In this document: positions 1 through 6,186 of the stretch, piece after piece | Numbering within the stretch: the first letter of the stretch is position 1 | Layout: the number at the start of each line of letters is the position of its first letter | Assembly: GCA_003175865.1 (NCBI GenBank) | Contig: PSRF01000043.1 | Location: 1-10,977 of the forward strand | Source of the DNA: Blastocatellia bacterium | Lineage (GTDB): Bacteria; Acidobacteriota; Blastocatellia; Pyrinomonadales; Pyrinomonadaceae | DNA: 10,977 nucleotides | Direction of reading: 5' to 3' | Notes under the pieces: generated by a model | What the model was told of the DNA's origin: nothing | What the model saw: only the letters and a program-made list of their open reading frames with translations | Database searches by the model: none | Translations under genes and position numbers: made by a program

Positions 1-197
1 TGATTGCCGTGGGTTTTGTGATCTATACAGGCAATCGGTACGCAGCTGAGCACCCTGGTGAAGTGAATGATGCCCCGGCAATGGTGCTCGCCGGCATGAT
101 TAATATTAGCCGGTTCATTTTTTTAGGCGCCTTATCACTCGCGCTCATCGGCGTGTATCTCGCGCGGAGCAAATACTCAAGGCGAGATCTCCCGTAG
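1..197 (+). CDS. Membrane protein of unknown function, 3' end only
   Basis: This is the C-terminal 64 or so residues of a gene that begins before the window; the frame is open from base 3 to the TAG at 195-197. The visible part starts with a hydrophobic stretch (IAVGFVIYTGN), which may be the end of a membrane segment. A polar loop follows, then a second clear membrane helix around FIFLGALSLALIGVYLA, and a short basic tail (ARSKYSRRDLP) that by the positive-inside rule should lie in the cytoplasm. I do not recognise the family from this fragment. The gene ends 18 bases from the convergent DUF4126 gene, and I see no convincing terminator hairpin in that short gap. A GTG at base 9 could serve as a start, but a 62-residue protein beginning inside a hydrophobic segment is less likely than a truncated longer gene. 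Confidence 0.55.
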   Translation, partial: IAVGFVIYTGNRYAAEHPGEVNDAPAMVLAGMINISRFIFLGALSLALIGVYLARSKYSRRDLP

Positions 198-215
198 CCG
201 TCCCACTCCAAAGAG

Positions 216-812
216 TTATCCAAATGAAAAGACTCGCTTGATACTTGTGAAGACCTTACGGAAGAATCTGAAGATTTTCGGTAGTACCAACGCAGATATC
301 AGAACGCCTACAGCAACAATCACTAGCGCCAATATGGGAAGCAGTACTGACGCCAGCGTGGATCCAATCGCAATCACATCTTCAATCGTACTCGCTGCGA
401 TGTTGCTGAATGGTTCAGGACTGGTGTTCAGCACTGCCCTCGTGGCTGCTTTCGTTCCGTGAGAACTAAGAGCCAGTCCACCGCCGACTAGGAAGGCAAT
501 TACTTGAAGACTCTTGTCGAAGTCTCCGAAGGATGCTGCGGCCAAGATTGCTCCCGCCGGGATGCGAATAAAGGTGTGTATGACATCCCACGTACTATCG
601 ACGATCGGAATTTTATCGGCTACAAACTCAACCGAATAGAGCGCTGACGCAACCCCAATCACCCACCAGCTCGTCAACACCTGCAAGTCGCCCGGGAGAT
701 GTAAATGGCCAAACCGACCGAGCAGCCCAAGCGTAGCGACACCCGCGTATAGATTAAGTCCCGACGCCCATGAGACGCCCATCGCAACTGCAAGAGTGGA
801 AATGAAGTTCAT
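216..812 (-). CDS. DUF4126 family integral membrane protein
   Basis: This 198-residue, strongly hydrophobic protein matches what I know of the DUF4126 family, whose molecular function is not established. Recognisable family features are the N-terminal ASGLNLYAG segment (residues 16-24), LGLLGRFG (28-35), the block VEFVADKIPIVDSTWDVIH (61-79) and FIRIPAGAILAAA (81-93). About four or five membrane segments can be seen: roughly 3-30, 48-65, 83-95, 101-120 and 145-178. A basic, phenylalanine-rich tail follows (FRFFRKVFTSIKRVF). The length is normal for the family. The ATG at 810-812 has no strong Shine-Dalgarno upstream, but it places the conserved glycine/asparagine segment at the usual distance from the N terminus. 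It stands alone, facing the gene to its left and divergent from the VWA gene to its right. The family call is fairly sure; no substrate or role can be given. Confidence 0.85.
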   Translation of the reverse strand: MNFISTLAVAMGVSWASGLNLYAGVATLGLLGRFGHLHLPGDLQVLTSWWVIGVASALYSVEFVADKIPIVDSTWDVIHTFIRIPAGAILAAASFGDFDKSLQVIAFLVGGGLALSSHGTKAATRAVLNTSPEPFSNIAASTIEDVIAIGSTLASVLLPILALVIVAVGVLISALVLPKIFRFFRKVFTSIKRVFSFG

Positions 813-1134
813 TGTAGGTAAATCACAGTCTGGGAGGGCGGCTTATTGAATCCGGCAGTGTTTTGTACCACCGCAACCGGGGGCGCTTTTCTCGCATGCA
901 AGTACCACTAGTTTGCGGTCCTGTCAAATTGTTGGCTTTCTCCTCAGACGTGTCCAAGAGAAAACAATCATCATTAAAAACGAAAAACTAATCTCAGGGT
1001 TCCGTTAACGCTTACCCATCAAAAACCGTCTATCCTCCAAAACGATTTAGCGGTATTATTCGGCCCAATTCGAAGCACTCTCCCCGGCAATTCACCATTG
1101 CCAAATTTGAAAGCCAGCCCAAACGGAGGTGCTC
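813..1134. other. Intergenic region between divergent genes
   Basis: This 322-base gap lies between the divergent DUF4126 and VWA genes, so promoters for both are expected here. I could not pick out a convincing paired -35/-10. A TATTAT occurs at 1054-1059 without a good partner. A small perfect stem, GGCAAT/ATTGCC with a five-base loop (1086-1102), lies just upstream of the ribosome binding site of the VWA gene and could affect its leader. A short A-rich tract is present around 960-990. No RNA gene or credible small coding region is visible. Confidence 0.4.
1125..1130 (+). promoter_or_regulatory. Shine-Dalgarno GGAGGT for the first VWA gene
   Basis: GGAGGT ends four bases before the ATG at 1135. 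It decides the start: the in-frame GTG at 1129 overlaps this site and cannot be the initiation codon served by it. Confidence 0.8.
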
Positions 1135-2184
1135 ATGAAGAGATTCGTCCCAACGTGGAAATACCTTTCAACTCTCCTCCTCCTGGTTCCTTTGCTTTTG
1201 CTCATTCACAACTCAACGCGCGTAATTCCCCAAACTCGCGAGCGGACCGTTGGCCCAACTCGCACAGAAGCAAACATCAAGACAGATGTCATCAGGACAG
1301 ATGTCGATCTGGTTACCGTCGATGCTCTCGTCTTGCAGAAAAACACTGCGAGAGTGGTCGGGGATCTTAAGCAAGCTGATTTCATTGTCCAGGAAGACGG
1401 AGTGCTGCAGTCGATCTCGCACTTTAGTCAGAACACTTTACCGCTGTCGGTTCTGCTGTTAATTGATCGTGGCGGTTGTCTTGATCCGTTTGGTAGTGAG
1501 GTACGCCGTGCCGCATTGGATGCTTTGTCGCGTTTGAAGCCAACCGATGAGATAGCCGTGATGACCTACCACAACACGGCCGAGCTACTGCAGGAATTCA
1601 CGCGTGACCGTCGCTTAATCGAACGCGCACTCAACAGGGTACCGCCACACGATGAATCAGCAAACCACTGTTTGAACAGGGCGTTTTTTGAAGCCGCAAG
1701 TTACATGGCGCAAGCTGCAAATCCAGAGGGACGTCGCGTCATTGTTGCGGTTACAGGTGTCACTCGAAATTTCGACTGCGCTGATTCGCCATCGGGTAGA
1801 GCAGCAGCGCAAATGGTTTATGAATCGGGAAGTGTGGTCTGCGGCATTATCCCTCATACACCCGATCAGGTGATGGAAAACGGCATGATTCGCTGGGCCA
1901 CGCGTATTGGTGGTCTTGCCGGTGCAGATTCAATGAACATACAAACTCTCGCTGACGAGACAGGCGGAGAGATTTTGCAGGATAAGCCGGAGAATCTCGA
2001 AAGTACATTCGACACATTAATGACGCATCTACGCACCCGGTACAGTCTTGCGTTTGTATCGACGAACAAGAAACGCGATGGAACAGTACGGAAGCTGAAG
2101 ATCGATGTAACACCGGCTACTCAGAAGTCTCGCACGAAGCTAGTCGTGAAAGCGCGCAAGAGTTATATCGCGCCAAGAGGTTGA
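1135..2184 (+). CDS. VWA-domain protein, VWFA-related acidobacterial type, metal site apparently lost
   Basis: This 349-residue protein has an N-terminal hydrophobic segment (about 10-25) without a clear AxA cleavage site, so it is probably a membrane anchor with the rest outside the cytoplasm. Residues about 50-100 form the beta-rich lead-in seen in the VWFA-related acidobacterial family (VDLVTVDALVLQ, then the DFIVQEDGVLQSISHF block). A VWA fold follows at about 103-300, with a conserved tail (LRTRYSLAFVSTNKKRDGT). The tail and lead-in closely parallel the second VWA protein at 9065-10066. The metal-binding motif expected as DxSxS reads D111-R-G-G-C115; the usual later threonine is not evident, and the position of the later aspartate reads VAVTGVTRNFD. 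Cation binding is therefore unlikely. Four cysteines (115, 179, 214, 236) lie in the domain and could form disulfides, unlike the second copy. The binding partner is unknown. Confidence 0.85.
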   Translation: MKRFVPTWKYLSTLLLLVPLLLLIHNSTRVIPQTRERTVGPTRTEANIKTDVIRTDVDLVTVDALVLQKNTARVVGDLKQADFIVQEDGVLQSISHFSQNTLPLSVLLLIDRGGCLDPFGSEVRRAALDALSRLKPTDEIAVMTYHNTAELLQEFTRDRRLIERALNRVPPHDESANHCLNRAFFEAASYMAQAANPEGRRVIVAVTGVTRNFDCADSPSGRAAAQMVYESGSVVCGIIPHTPDQVMENGMIRWATRIGGLAGADSMNIQTLADETGGEILQDKPENLESTFDTLMTHLRTRYSLAFVSTNKKRDGTVRKLKIDVTPATQKSRTKLVVKARKSYIAPRG

Positions 2185-2296
2185 GTGACTTGTGGAGACG
2201 CTGAAGGGTACTGTGGGTGACCACGTTCCGGCGTTAACTAGAGTTCGATAGAGTGCGCAGGAATGTTTAGTTGAGTTGTGCAGTCTGGTAGCGATC

Positions 2297-2415
2297 GTTC
2301 CAGTTTAGGGAACCGGGAGCGGTAGCGACCGGATGCAGAACAACAGTGGCTGACTCGAAGTTGAAGATTGCATCCGGTCGCTACCGCTCCCGGTTCTCTA
2401 AAAATGTTCTGGAAC
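2297..2415. repeat. Intergenic palindromic element with a perfect 28-base stem
   Basis: Bases 2310-2337 are an exact reverse complement of 2369-2396, with a 31-base loop between them. The arm begins GAACCGGGAGCGGTAGCGAC. Pairing resumes further out: GTTCCAG at 2297-2303 matches CTGGAAC at 2409-2415, and the intervening TTTAGGG/CTCTAAA pairs almost fully, with a few extra bases in the right arm. The element sits in the 274-base gap between the VWA and NTF2-like genes and ends 43 bases before the latter's start. It codes for no protein and has no U-rich tail typical of an intrinsic terminator. It looks like a short repeat of the REP or MITE kind; copies elsewhere cannot be seen from this window. 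Confidence 0.85.
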
Positions 2416-2458
2416 AATTCCTGATGAATGGCGTCAGAAGTACTACAGGAGAATCGTC

Positions 2459-2992
2459 ATGCGCAGGTTAATCTTGAGAATCACTGTTGCAGCGCTCACA
2501 TTTGCGTTTGGAGTTCTAATAACAACCACTGTGAATTCGCTGTTTAACTCAGAAGTTACGATGCCACCTCAGCAGTTCACTGTCTTGGAGTCCCTTCAAG
2601 GACCAGTCGGGCATGACAGGGACGACTATGGCGACTATGCGGCCCTTTGGAGGCTCTACGATGGTTATGAAGACGCACAAATGCGTCACGACCACGCCTT
2701 TTTCAAGAGGGTCGAAGCCGAAAATTATGTCATGTTCGATAGCGAAGGAACGCGCTACACCCGCGACGAGGATCTGAGGTTACTCGATAGCGATCCGAAA
2801 ACTATCAAGTACAAGCATAGTGATTTGGGCTTTAATATCTACGGCGACGCTGCAGTTGTGACTGGTCGAATGACAGCGACTGACCCGGACGGATCTGTCG
2901 AAAGTTGGAAGTGGGTTGATGTATGTCTCAAACGTGATGGGCGCTGGCAGATCATTAGCACAACGCAGTTCGATTACGACGATCGATTCTGA
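2459..2992 (+). CDS. NTF2/SnoaL-like (DUF4440-type) protein with N-terminal membrane segment
   Basis: This 177-residue protein starts with a basic N terminus and a hydrophobic helix (about 5-28), suggesting export or anchoring. A linker of about 30 residues follows. The remainder (about 58-172) has the cone-shaped NTF2-like layout: an N-terminal helix (LWRLYDGYEDAQMRHDHAFF), strands containing YVMFDSEGTRYTRDEDLRLL, then the typical GDAAVVTGRMTA strand and the closing LKRDGRWQIISTTQF strand. Such domains bind or convert small ligands, or serve as stable scaffolds, and no catalytic residue set can be assigned here. AGGAG at 2447-2451, seven bases from the ATG, supports the start. The gene follows the first VWA gene in the same direction but is separated from it by a 274-base gap holding a palindromic repeat, so co-transcription is uncertain. 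Its last 19 bases overlap the opposing zinc-ribbon gene. Confidence 0.8.
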   Translation: MRRLILRITVAALTFAFGVLITTTVNSLFNSEVTMPPQQFTVLESLQGPVGHDRDDYGDYAALWRLYDGYEDAQMRHDHAFFKRVEAENYVMFDSEGTRYTRDEDLRLLDSDPKTIKYKHSDLGFNIYGDAAVVTGRMTATDPDGSVESWKWVDVCLKRDGRWQIISTTQFDYDDRF

Positions 2993-3309
2993 ACTTCGGT
3001 CGCGTCCATCGAGCGCACGTAACGCTCAAATTCCTTCAGATCTTCATCCCCAAAGATCATTCCCGGAATGTCGTTAATCACAACGTAACGCGGAATAGCT
3101 GTCTTCACCTCCAATCCTACCGCGGCGTTACGATTGCACCTGTTGGGACAAAGCCAGTAGTCAAACCGTGCAGTTGCTGCCATGTCGCCGACCGCAGTTG
3201 AAAACGGCTCCCAACGTTTCTTGCAGATATCGCACTGAAGGACCGGCAACCATCCGTTAAGACTTACGTGAGCGCGCTTGAGTTCACGTTCCAAGGCATC
3301 TCTGTTCAT
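2974..3309 (-). CDS. Small zinc-ribbon-like protein of unknown function
   Basis: This 111-residue soluble protein has a likely zinc knuckle pair, C26-D-I-C29 and C54-P-N-R-C58, about 25 residues apart. That arrangement is typical of zinc ribbons, although the second pair is spaced CxxxC rather than CxxC. Aromatic and proline residues around them (KKRWEPF, DYWLCPNRCN) also fit a small metal-stabilised fold. The N terminus is a charged helix (MNRDALERELKRAH), and the C-terminal half (VKTAIPRYVVINDIPGMIF, then a DEDLKEFERYVRS helix) is not recognised. No signal peptide or membrane segment is seen, so it should be cytoplasmic. The start is supported by AGGTGG seven bases upstream. It converges with the NTF2-like gene and overlaps it by 19 bases. 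That is tighter than expected by chance but allowed; the ribosome site and cysteine pattern argue that it is real. Confidence 0.65.
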   Translation of the reverse strand: MNRDALERELKRAHVSLNGWLPVLQCDICKKRWEPFSTAVGDMAATARFDYWLCPNRCNRNAAVGLEVKTAIPRYVVINDIPGMIFGDEDLKEFERYVRSMDATEVQNRSS

Positions 3310-3316
3310 ATCGGGA

Positions 3317-3322
3317 CCACCT
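3317..3322 (-). promoter_or_regulatory. Shine-Dalgarno AGGTGG for the zinc-ribbon gene
   Basis: Read on the minus strand, AGGTGG lies seven bases before the ATG at 3309-3307. It is the main evidence, apart from the cysteine pattern, that this small reverse-strand frame is translated. Confidence 0.65.
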
Positions 3323-3481
3323 GTAAAATCGGATTGGATTTAGCAGTGCTTCTATTTCATCGCTCGGAGAATGTCAAGATTTTCGCAGCGCGTTTAGATT
3401 TCAAGGTTCAGCTTGTGTTTATTTCGGCACGCCCAAGCTCGAACGCTGATTCCCTTTAGTAGGACCTTTGATTAAATTGTC

Positions 3482-3596
3482 CAAGCGCTTCTGTCGGTCT
3501 CGTGCGCTTAGTTTAGAAATCAAGTTCGTTTTTAGATCACAAGTGCGACAAACCAAGCGGGCGCACGAGACGTACGCGGTCCGACAGAAGAGCTTG
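3482..3596. repeat. Interrupted inverted repeat with an asymmetric insertion
   Basis: The outer arm at 3482-3497 (CAAGCGCTTCTGTCGG) pairs with 3581-3596 at 15 of 16 positions. The inner arm at 3498-3507 (TCTCGTGCGC) pairs perfectly with 3561-3570. The two left arms abut, whereas the right arms are separated by ten extra bases (3571-3580, CGTACGCGGT). Weaker pairing continues inward, GCTTAGTTT against AAACCAAGC. The middle, about 35 bases, is unpaired and AT-richer. It could be a degenerate mobile-element end pair, a regulatory hairpin or a REP-like unit. It differs in sequence from the other two palindromes in the window. Confidence 0.75.
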
Positions 3597-3628
3597 AATG
3601 ATTTCCCGTTACGTACTAAAGGTAACCG

Positions 3629-4606
3629 ATGCATCTCCTTGAGCATTCACCAAATTTAAGTGTTGAAGCAGCTGCAGACCTGGCTCGAGTCTTATACGGC
3701 ATTAGCGCTACTGCACGCAGTCTGCCGAGTGAACGCGATCAGAATTTCTTACTCACGACAGAAACGACTGAAAGGTTTGTCCTAAAGATTGCCAACGCTT
3801 TGGAGGAACGCAGTCTGCTCGTGGCGCAAAACGCGTTGATGAGTTATCTCGCGTCTCGAGTTGATTTCTCTCAACGCATTGTCAAAACACTGACAGGTGA
3901 TGAACTTGCGACATTCAACGACTACTTCGTTCGTTTGGTTACTTACATTCCAGGAACTACGCTCGCTAAGATCGATTCGTCTTCACCAGAGGTTCTTCGA
4001 GACTTGGGCCGCAAGCTAGGAAAACTCGATCAGATCCTGTCTGATTTCGATCACCCCGCACTTCACCGCGACTTCCACTGGGATCTGAGAAATGGTTCAC
4101 GGATTATTCAGCAAAACGCTCCTCTTATCCACGACCAGTATTTGAGTGACATTGTGCGTCGTTGTGCAGCACAGGTCGAAAACTATGACTCTGTTGCTCA
4201 ACTTCGTCGCAGCATCATTCATGGTGATGCAAACGATTATAATGTCATCGTCGAGGGGGCTCGCGTCGTTGGTCTAATCGACTTTGGTGACGCCGTTTAC
4301 AGTTACACAGTTGGAGACCTGGCGGTTGCTCTTGCTTACGTAGTTTTAGACAAAGAAGAGCCGTTACAAGTCGCGGCTGAAGTGGTGCGTGGTTACGATG
4401 AAGTACATCCGCTGACGGAGGATGAATTTAGTGTTCTGTTTGATTTGATGTTGTTACGGTTGTCGATGAGCGTTTGTCATGCTGCGCATCAACAAAAAGC
4501 GCAACCTCAGAATGAATACTTGAACATAAGTCAGGCCGCGATCAGGAAGAAGTTGCCCGAACTTGCCCGACTTGATCGAGAAGAAGCGATAAAGACCTGG
4601 CTGTAG
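3629..4606 (+). CDS. APH-fold kinase, hydroxylysine-kinase-like
   Basis: This 325-residue cytoplasmic protein belongs to the aminoglycoside phosphotransferase/choline kinase superfamily. The N-terminal lobe carries the likely nucleotide-binding lysine in RFVLKIA (K53). The catalytic loop is HGDANDYNV (198-206), with D200 as the expected base and N205 as a metal ligand, and the second metal motif is DFGD (218-221). A family-like segment, HPALHRDFHWDLRNG, lies at 142-156. The whole resembles hydroxylysine kinase (HYKK/AGPHD1) and the kinase part of bacterial fusion proteins that join this domain to a class III aminotransferase. Hydroxylysine kinase uses GTP to phosphorylate 5-hydroxylysine; the true substrate here is inferred, and another amino alcohol or sugar is possible. 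The PLP enzyme that would act on the product starts 58 bases downstream. AAAGG six bases before the ATG supports the start. Antibiotic resistance is an unlikely role. Confidence 0.82.
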   Translation: MHLLEHSPNLSVEAAADLARVLYGISATARSLPSERDQNFLLTTETTERFVLKIANALEERSLLVAQNALMSYLASRVDFSQRIVKTLTGDELATFNDYFVRLVTYIPGTTLAKIDSSSPEVLRDLGRKLGKLDQILSDFDHPALHRDFHWDLRNGSRIIQQNAPLIHDQYLSDIVRRCAAQVENYDSVAQLRRSIIHGDANDYNVIVEGARVVGLIDFGDAVYSYTVGDLAVALAYVVLDKEEPLQVAAEVVRGYDEVHPLTEDEFSVLFDLMLLRLSMSVCHAAHQQKAQPQNEYLNISQAAIRKKLPELARLDREEAIKTWL

Positions 4607-4646
4607 AGACTCATAGACCAGAGTCCTGTTACTTCTTTGGCGAATC

Positions 4647-4660
4647 TGATCACTGATCAC
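4647..4660 (+). repeat. Tandem TGATCAC pair before the PLP-enzyme start
   Basis: TGATCAC occurs twice head to tail, ending four bases before the ATG at 4665, where a ribosome site would normally lie; no good Shine-Dalgarno is present. It may be chance, an operator-like site or part of a translation-coupling structure with the upstream kinase gene. Confidence 0.35.
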
Positions 4661-4664
4661 AACA

Positions 4665-5945
4665 ATGGAAACACTAGAACGCAGAAAACTACTGCTTGGT
4701 CCTAATCTGAGCACCGCTTACAGCTGTCCTGTCAAAATCGTTCGCGGCTCGATGCAGTATCTCTACGATGAAGTTGGGACCGAATACCTCGATGCATACA
4801 ACAATGTCGCGCATGTGGGTCATTGCCATCCGAGAGTTGTTGCGGCAGCACAAAAACAAATTGGAATACTCAACACGAACACACGCTACCTTCACGATTT
4901 GATTCTCGACTTTGCGGAAAAACTCACGGCGACGCTGCCGGATCCGTTGAGCGTTTGTTATTTCGTCAACTCCGGCAGTGAAGCGAATGAGTTGGCGTTG
5001 AGATTAGCGCGCGCGCACACAAACGCGATCGATCTCGTCGTTCTAGATCATGCGTACCATGGAAACACGACGACGATGATCGACATCAGTCCGTACAAAC
5101 ACGATGGGCCGGGAGGTAAGGGCGCCCCGCCGTGGCTGCACAAAGTTCCACTACCCGATCTGTATCGAGGGATGTACCGCGATGAAGATCCAGACGCGGC
5201 AGCGAAGTATGCTCAGCATGTGATTGATGCAGTGCGGCAGTTGGATGGACGTTTATGCGGCTTTATTTGTGAATCGTTACCGAGTGTTGGTGGGCAAATT
5301 GTTTTGCCGAATGGGTATCTAAATCGCGTTTACAAAGCTGTGCGCGAAGCTGGTGGAGTTTGTATCGCCGATGAAGTGCAAACTGGTTACGGTCGGATCG
5401 GCACGCATTTCTGGGGTTTTGAAAAGTATGACGTTCAGCCCGATGTCGTGGTTATGGGTAAACCGATCGGCAATGGTCATCCGATTGGTGCAGTCGTTAC
5501 AACGCCGTCAATTGCCGCGTCGTTCGACAATGGAATGGAGTTCTTCAGCACATTTGGTGGCAATACCGTCTCCGGTGCTGTCGGTTTGACTGTGTTGGAT
5601 GTAGTTCAAGAGGAGAAGCTACAAGGACATGCATTGGATACTGGTGAACAGCTAATCGGTGACCTACATGGCCTAATGAACCGGCATGAGATCATCGGTG
5701 ACGTGCGAGGCTCGGGGCTATTTATCGGGGTCGAGCTTGTGACGGATCGGCGCACGCGTGAACCGGCGACCTCATTTGCTGACGCGGTTGTCAATCGAAT
5801 GCGCGATGAACACATTCTCTTTGGCACCGATGGGCCATTTCACAATGTACTGAAAATTCGGCCTCCGATGCCGTTTGATTCAAACAATGCAGAGCGATTG
5901 GTAACGACGCTCGATCGAGTGTTGTCGACATTTAGAGTTACTTAG
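4665..5945 (+). CDS. Class III PLP enzyme, AGXT2L-type phospho-lyase (aminotransferase fold)
   Basis: This 426-residue protein has a complete class III aminotransferase fold. PLP-site features are SGSEAN (103-108) for the phosphate, Y131-H-G stacking on the ring, D236 in [11 protein letters not shown] contacting the pyridine nitrogen, and the Schiff-base lysine K266 in [12 protein letters not shown]. Segments such as [11 protein letters not shown] (46-56), [10 protein letters not shown] (69-78), the [13 protein letters not shown] block (346-358) and [11 protein letters not shown] (394-404) closely match my recollection of the animal enzymes ETNPPL and PHYKPL (AGXT2L1/2). Those do not transaminate: they cleave phosphoethanolamine, or 5-phosphohydroxylysine, to an aldehyde, ammonia and phosphate. 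A lyase role is therefore inferred, with an omega-transaminase as the alternative. The adjacent kinase would make the phosphorylated substrate. No strong ribosome site precedes the ATG, which suggests coupling to the upstream gene; the length is normal. The hairpin cluster starting 26 bases after the stop may end the transcript. Confidence 0.85.
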   Translation: METLERRKLLLGPNLSTAYSCPVKIVRGSMQYLYDEVGTEYLDAYNNVAHVGHCHPRVVAAAQKQIGILNTNTRYLHDLILDFAEKLTATLPDPLSVCYFVNSGSEANELALRLARAHTNAIDLVVLDHAYHGNTTTMIDISPYKHDGPGGKGAPPWLHKVPLPDLYRGMYRDEDPDAAAKYAQHVIDAVRQLDGRLCGFICESLPSVGGQIVLPNGYLNRVYKAVREAGGVCIADEVQTGYGRIGTHFWGFEKYDVQPDVVVMGKPIGNGHPIGAVVTTPSIAASFDNGMEFFSTFGGNTVSGAVGLTVLDVVQEEKLQGHALDTGEQLIGDLHGLMNRHEIIGDVRGSGLFIGVELVTDRRTREPATSFADAVVNRMRDEHILFGTDGPFHNVLKIRPPMPFDSNNAERLVTTLDRVLSTFRVT

Positions 5946-5970
5946 ATCAAGAAAGCTGGGAGACTGTTTT

Positions 5971-6141
5971 ACGCCAAAGGCGTTCGCTAGTTCCAGCCCA
6001 GGGTTACTAGCCTGGGTAGGAGGGACCGGTAATCATTAACACCGAAGGTGTTGGCCAACGCTTTCAGCGCAAAGGATTGAGGGTTCATCGTTCAGCCCAG
6101 GGTAGAAACCCTGGGCTGGAATTAGCGAACGCCTTCGGCGT
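5971..6141. repeat. Symmetric nested cluster of six hairpins
   Basis: The outer 33 bases (5971-6003) are the reverse complement of 6109-6141 at 31 positions. Within the 171 bases, six small stems appear in mirror order. They are ACGCC/GGCGT with loop AAA (5971-5983), CCCAGG/CCTGGG (around 5997-6016), AACACC/GGTGTT with loop GAA (6038-6052), CGCT/AGCG with loop TTC (6059-6069), an 11-base perfect stem CAGCCCAGGGT with loop AGAA (6093-6118), and ACGCC/GGCGT with loop TTC (6129-6141). The element therefore can form either one long cruciform or a row of short hairpins. It fills most of the gap between the PLP enzyme and the glycosylase and may act as a terminator between the two units. No coding capacity is evident. 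Confidence 0.85.
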
Positions 6142-6186
6142 AGTGACGTTCACGGAGATAGAAGTTGCAGACTAACTTGACAGCAA

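Larger units (their letters stand above)
3310..3628. other. Intergenic region upstream of the kinase gene
   Basis: This 319-base gap separates the divergent zinc-ribbon and kinase genes. Its central part is an interrupted palindrome (3482-3596, listed separately). AAAGG at 3618-3622 is a plausible ribosome site for the kinase start at 3629. Open frames of 60-75 codons exist on both strands here, but they read through the palindrome, mirror each other in composition and resemble no family, so I treat the region as non-coding. No clear promoter pair was found. Confidence 0.5.

Noticed and set aside
1129..1131. GTG as the start of the first VWA gene
   Set aside because: It lies inside the GGAGGT ribosome site that serves the ATG at 1135.
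3419..3659. Overlapping open frames of 75 codons (-, 3419-3646) and 63 codons (+, 3468-3659)
   Set aside because: Both run through the palindrome, which makes the two strands read alike. Neither resembles a protein family, and the plus frame overlaps the well-supported kinase start.
3629..4606. Aminoglycoside resistance kinase
   Set aside because: The fold is shared, but the adjacent phospho-lyase-like gene and the closer resemblance to hydroxylysine kinase favour a metabolic role.
5971..6141. CRISPR array
   Set aside because: The repeats are inverted and hairpin-forming rather than regularly spaced direct repeats with unique spacers, and no cas genes are present.
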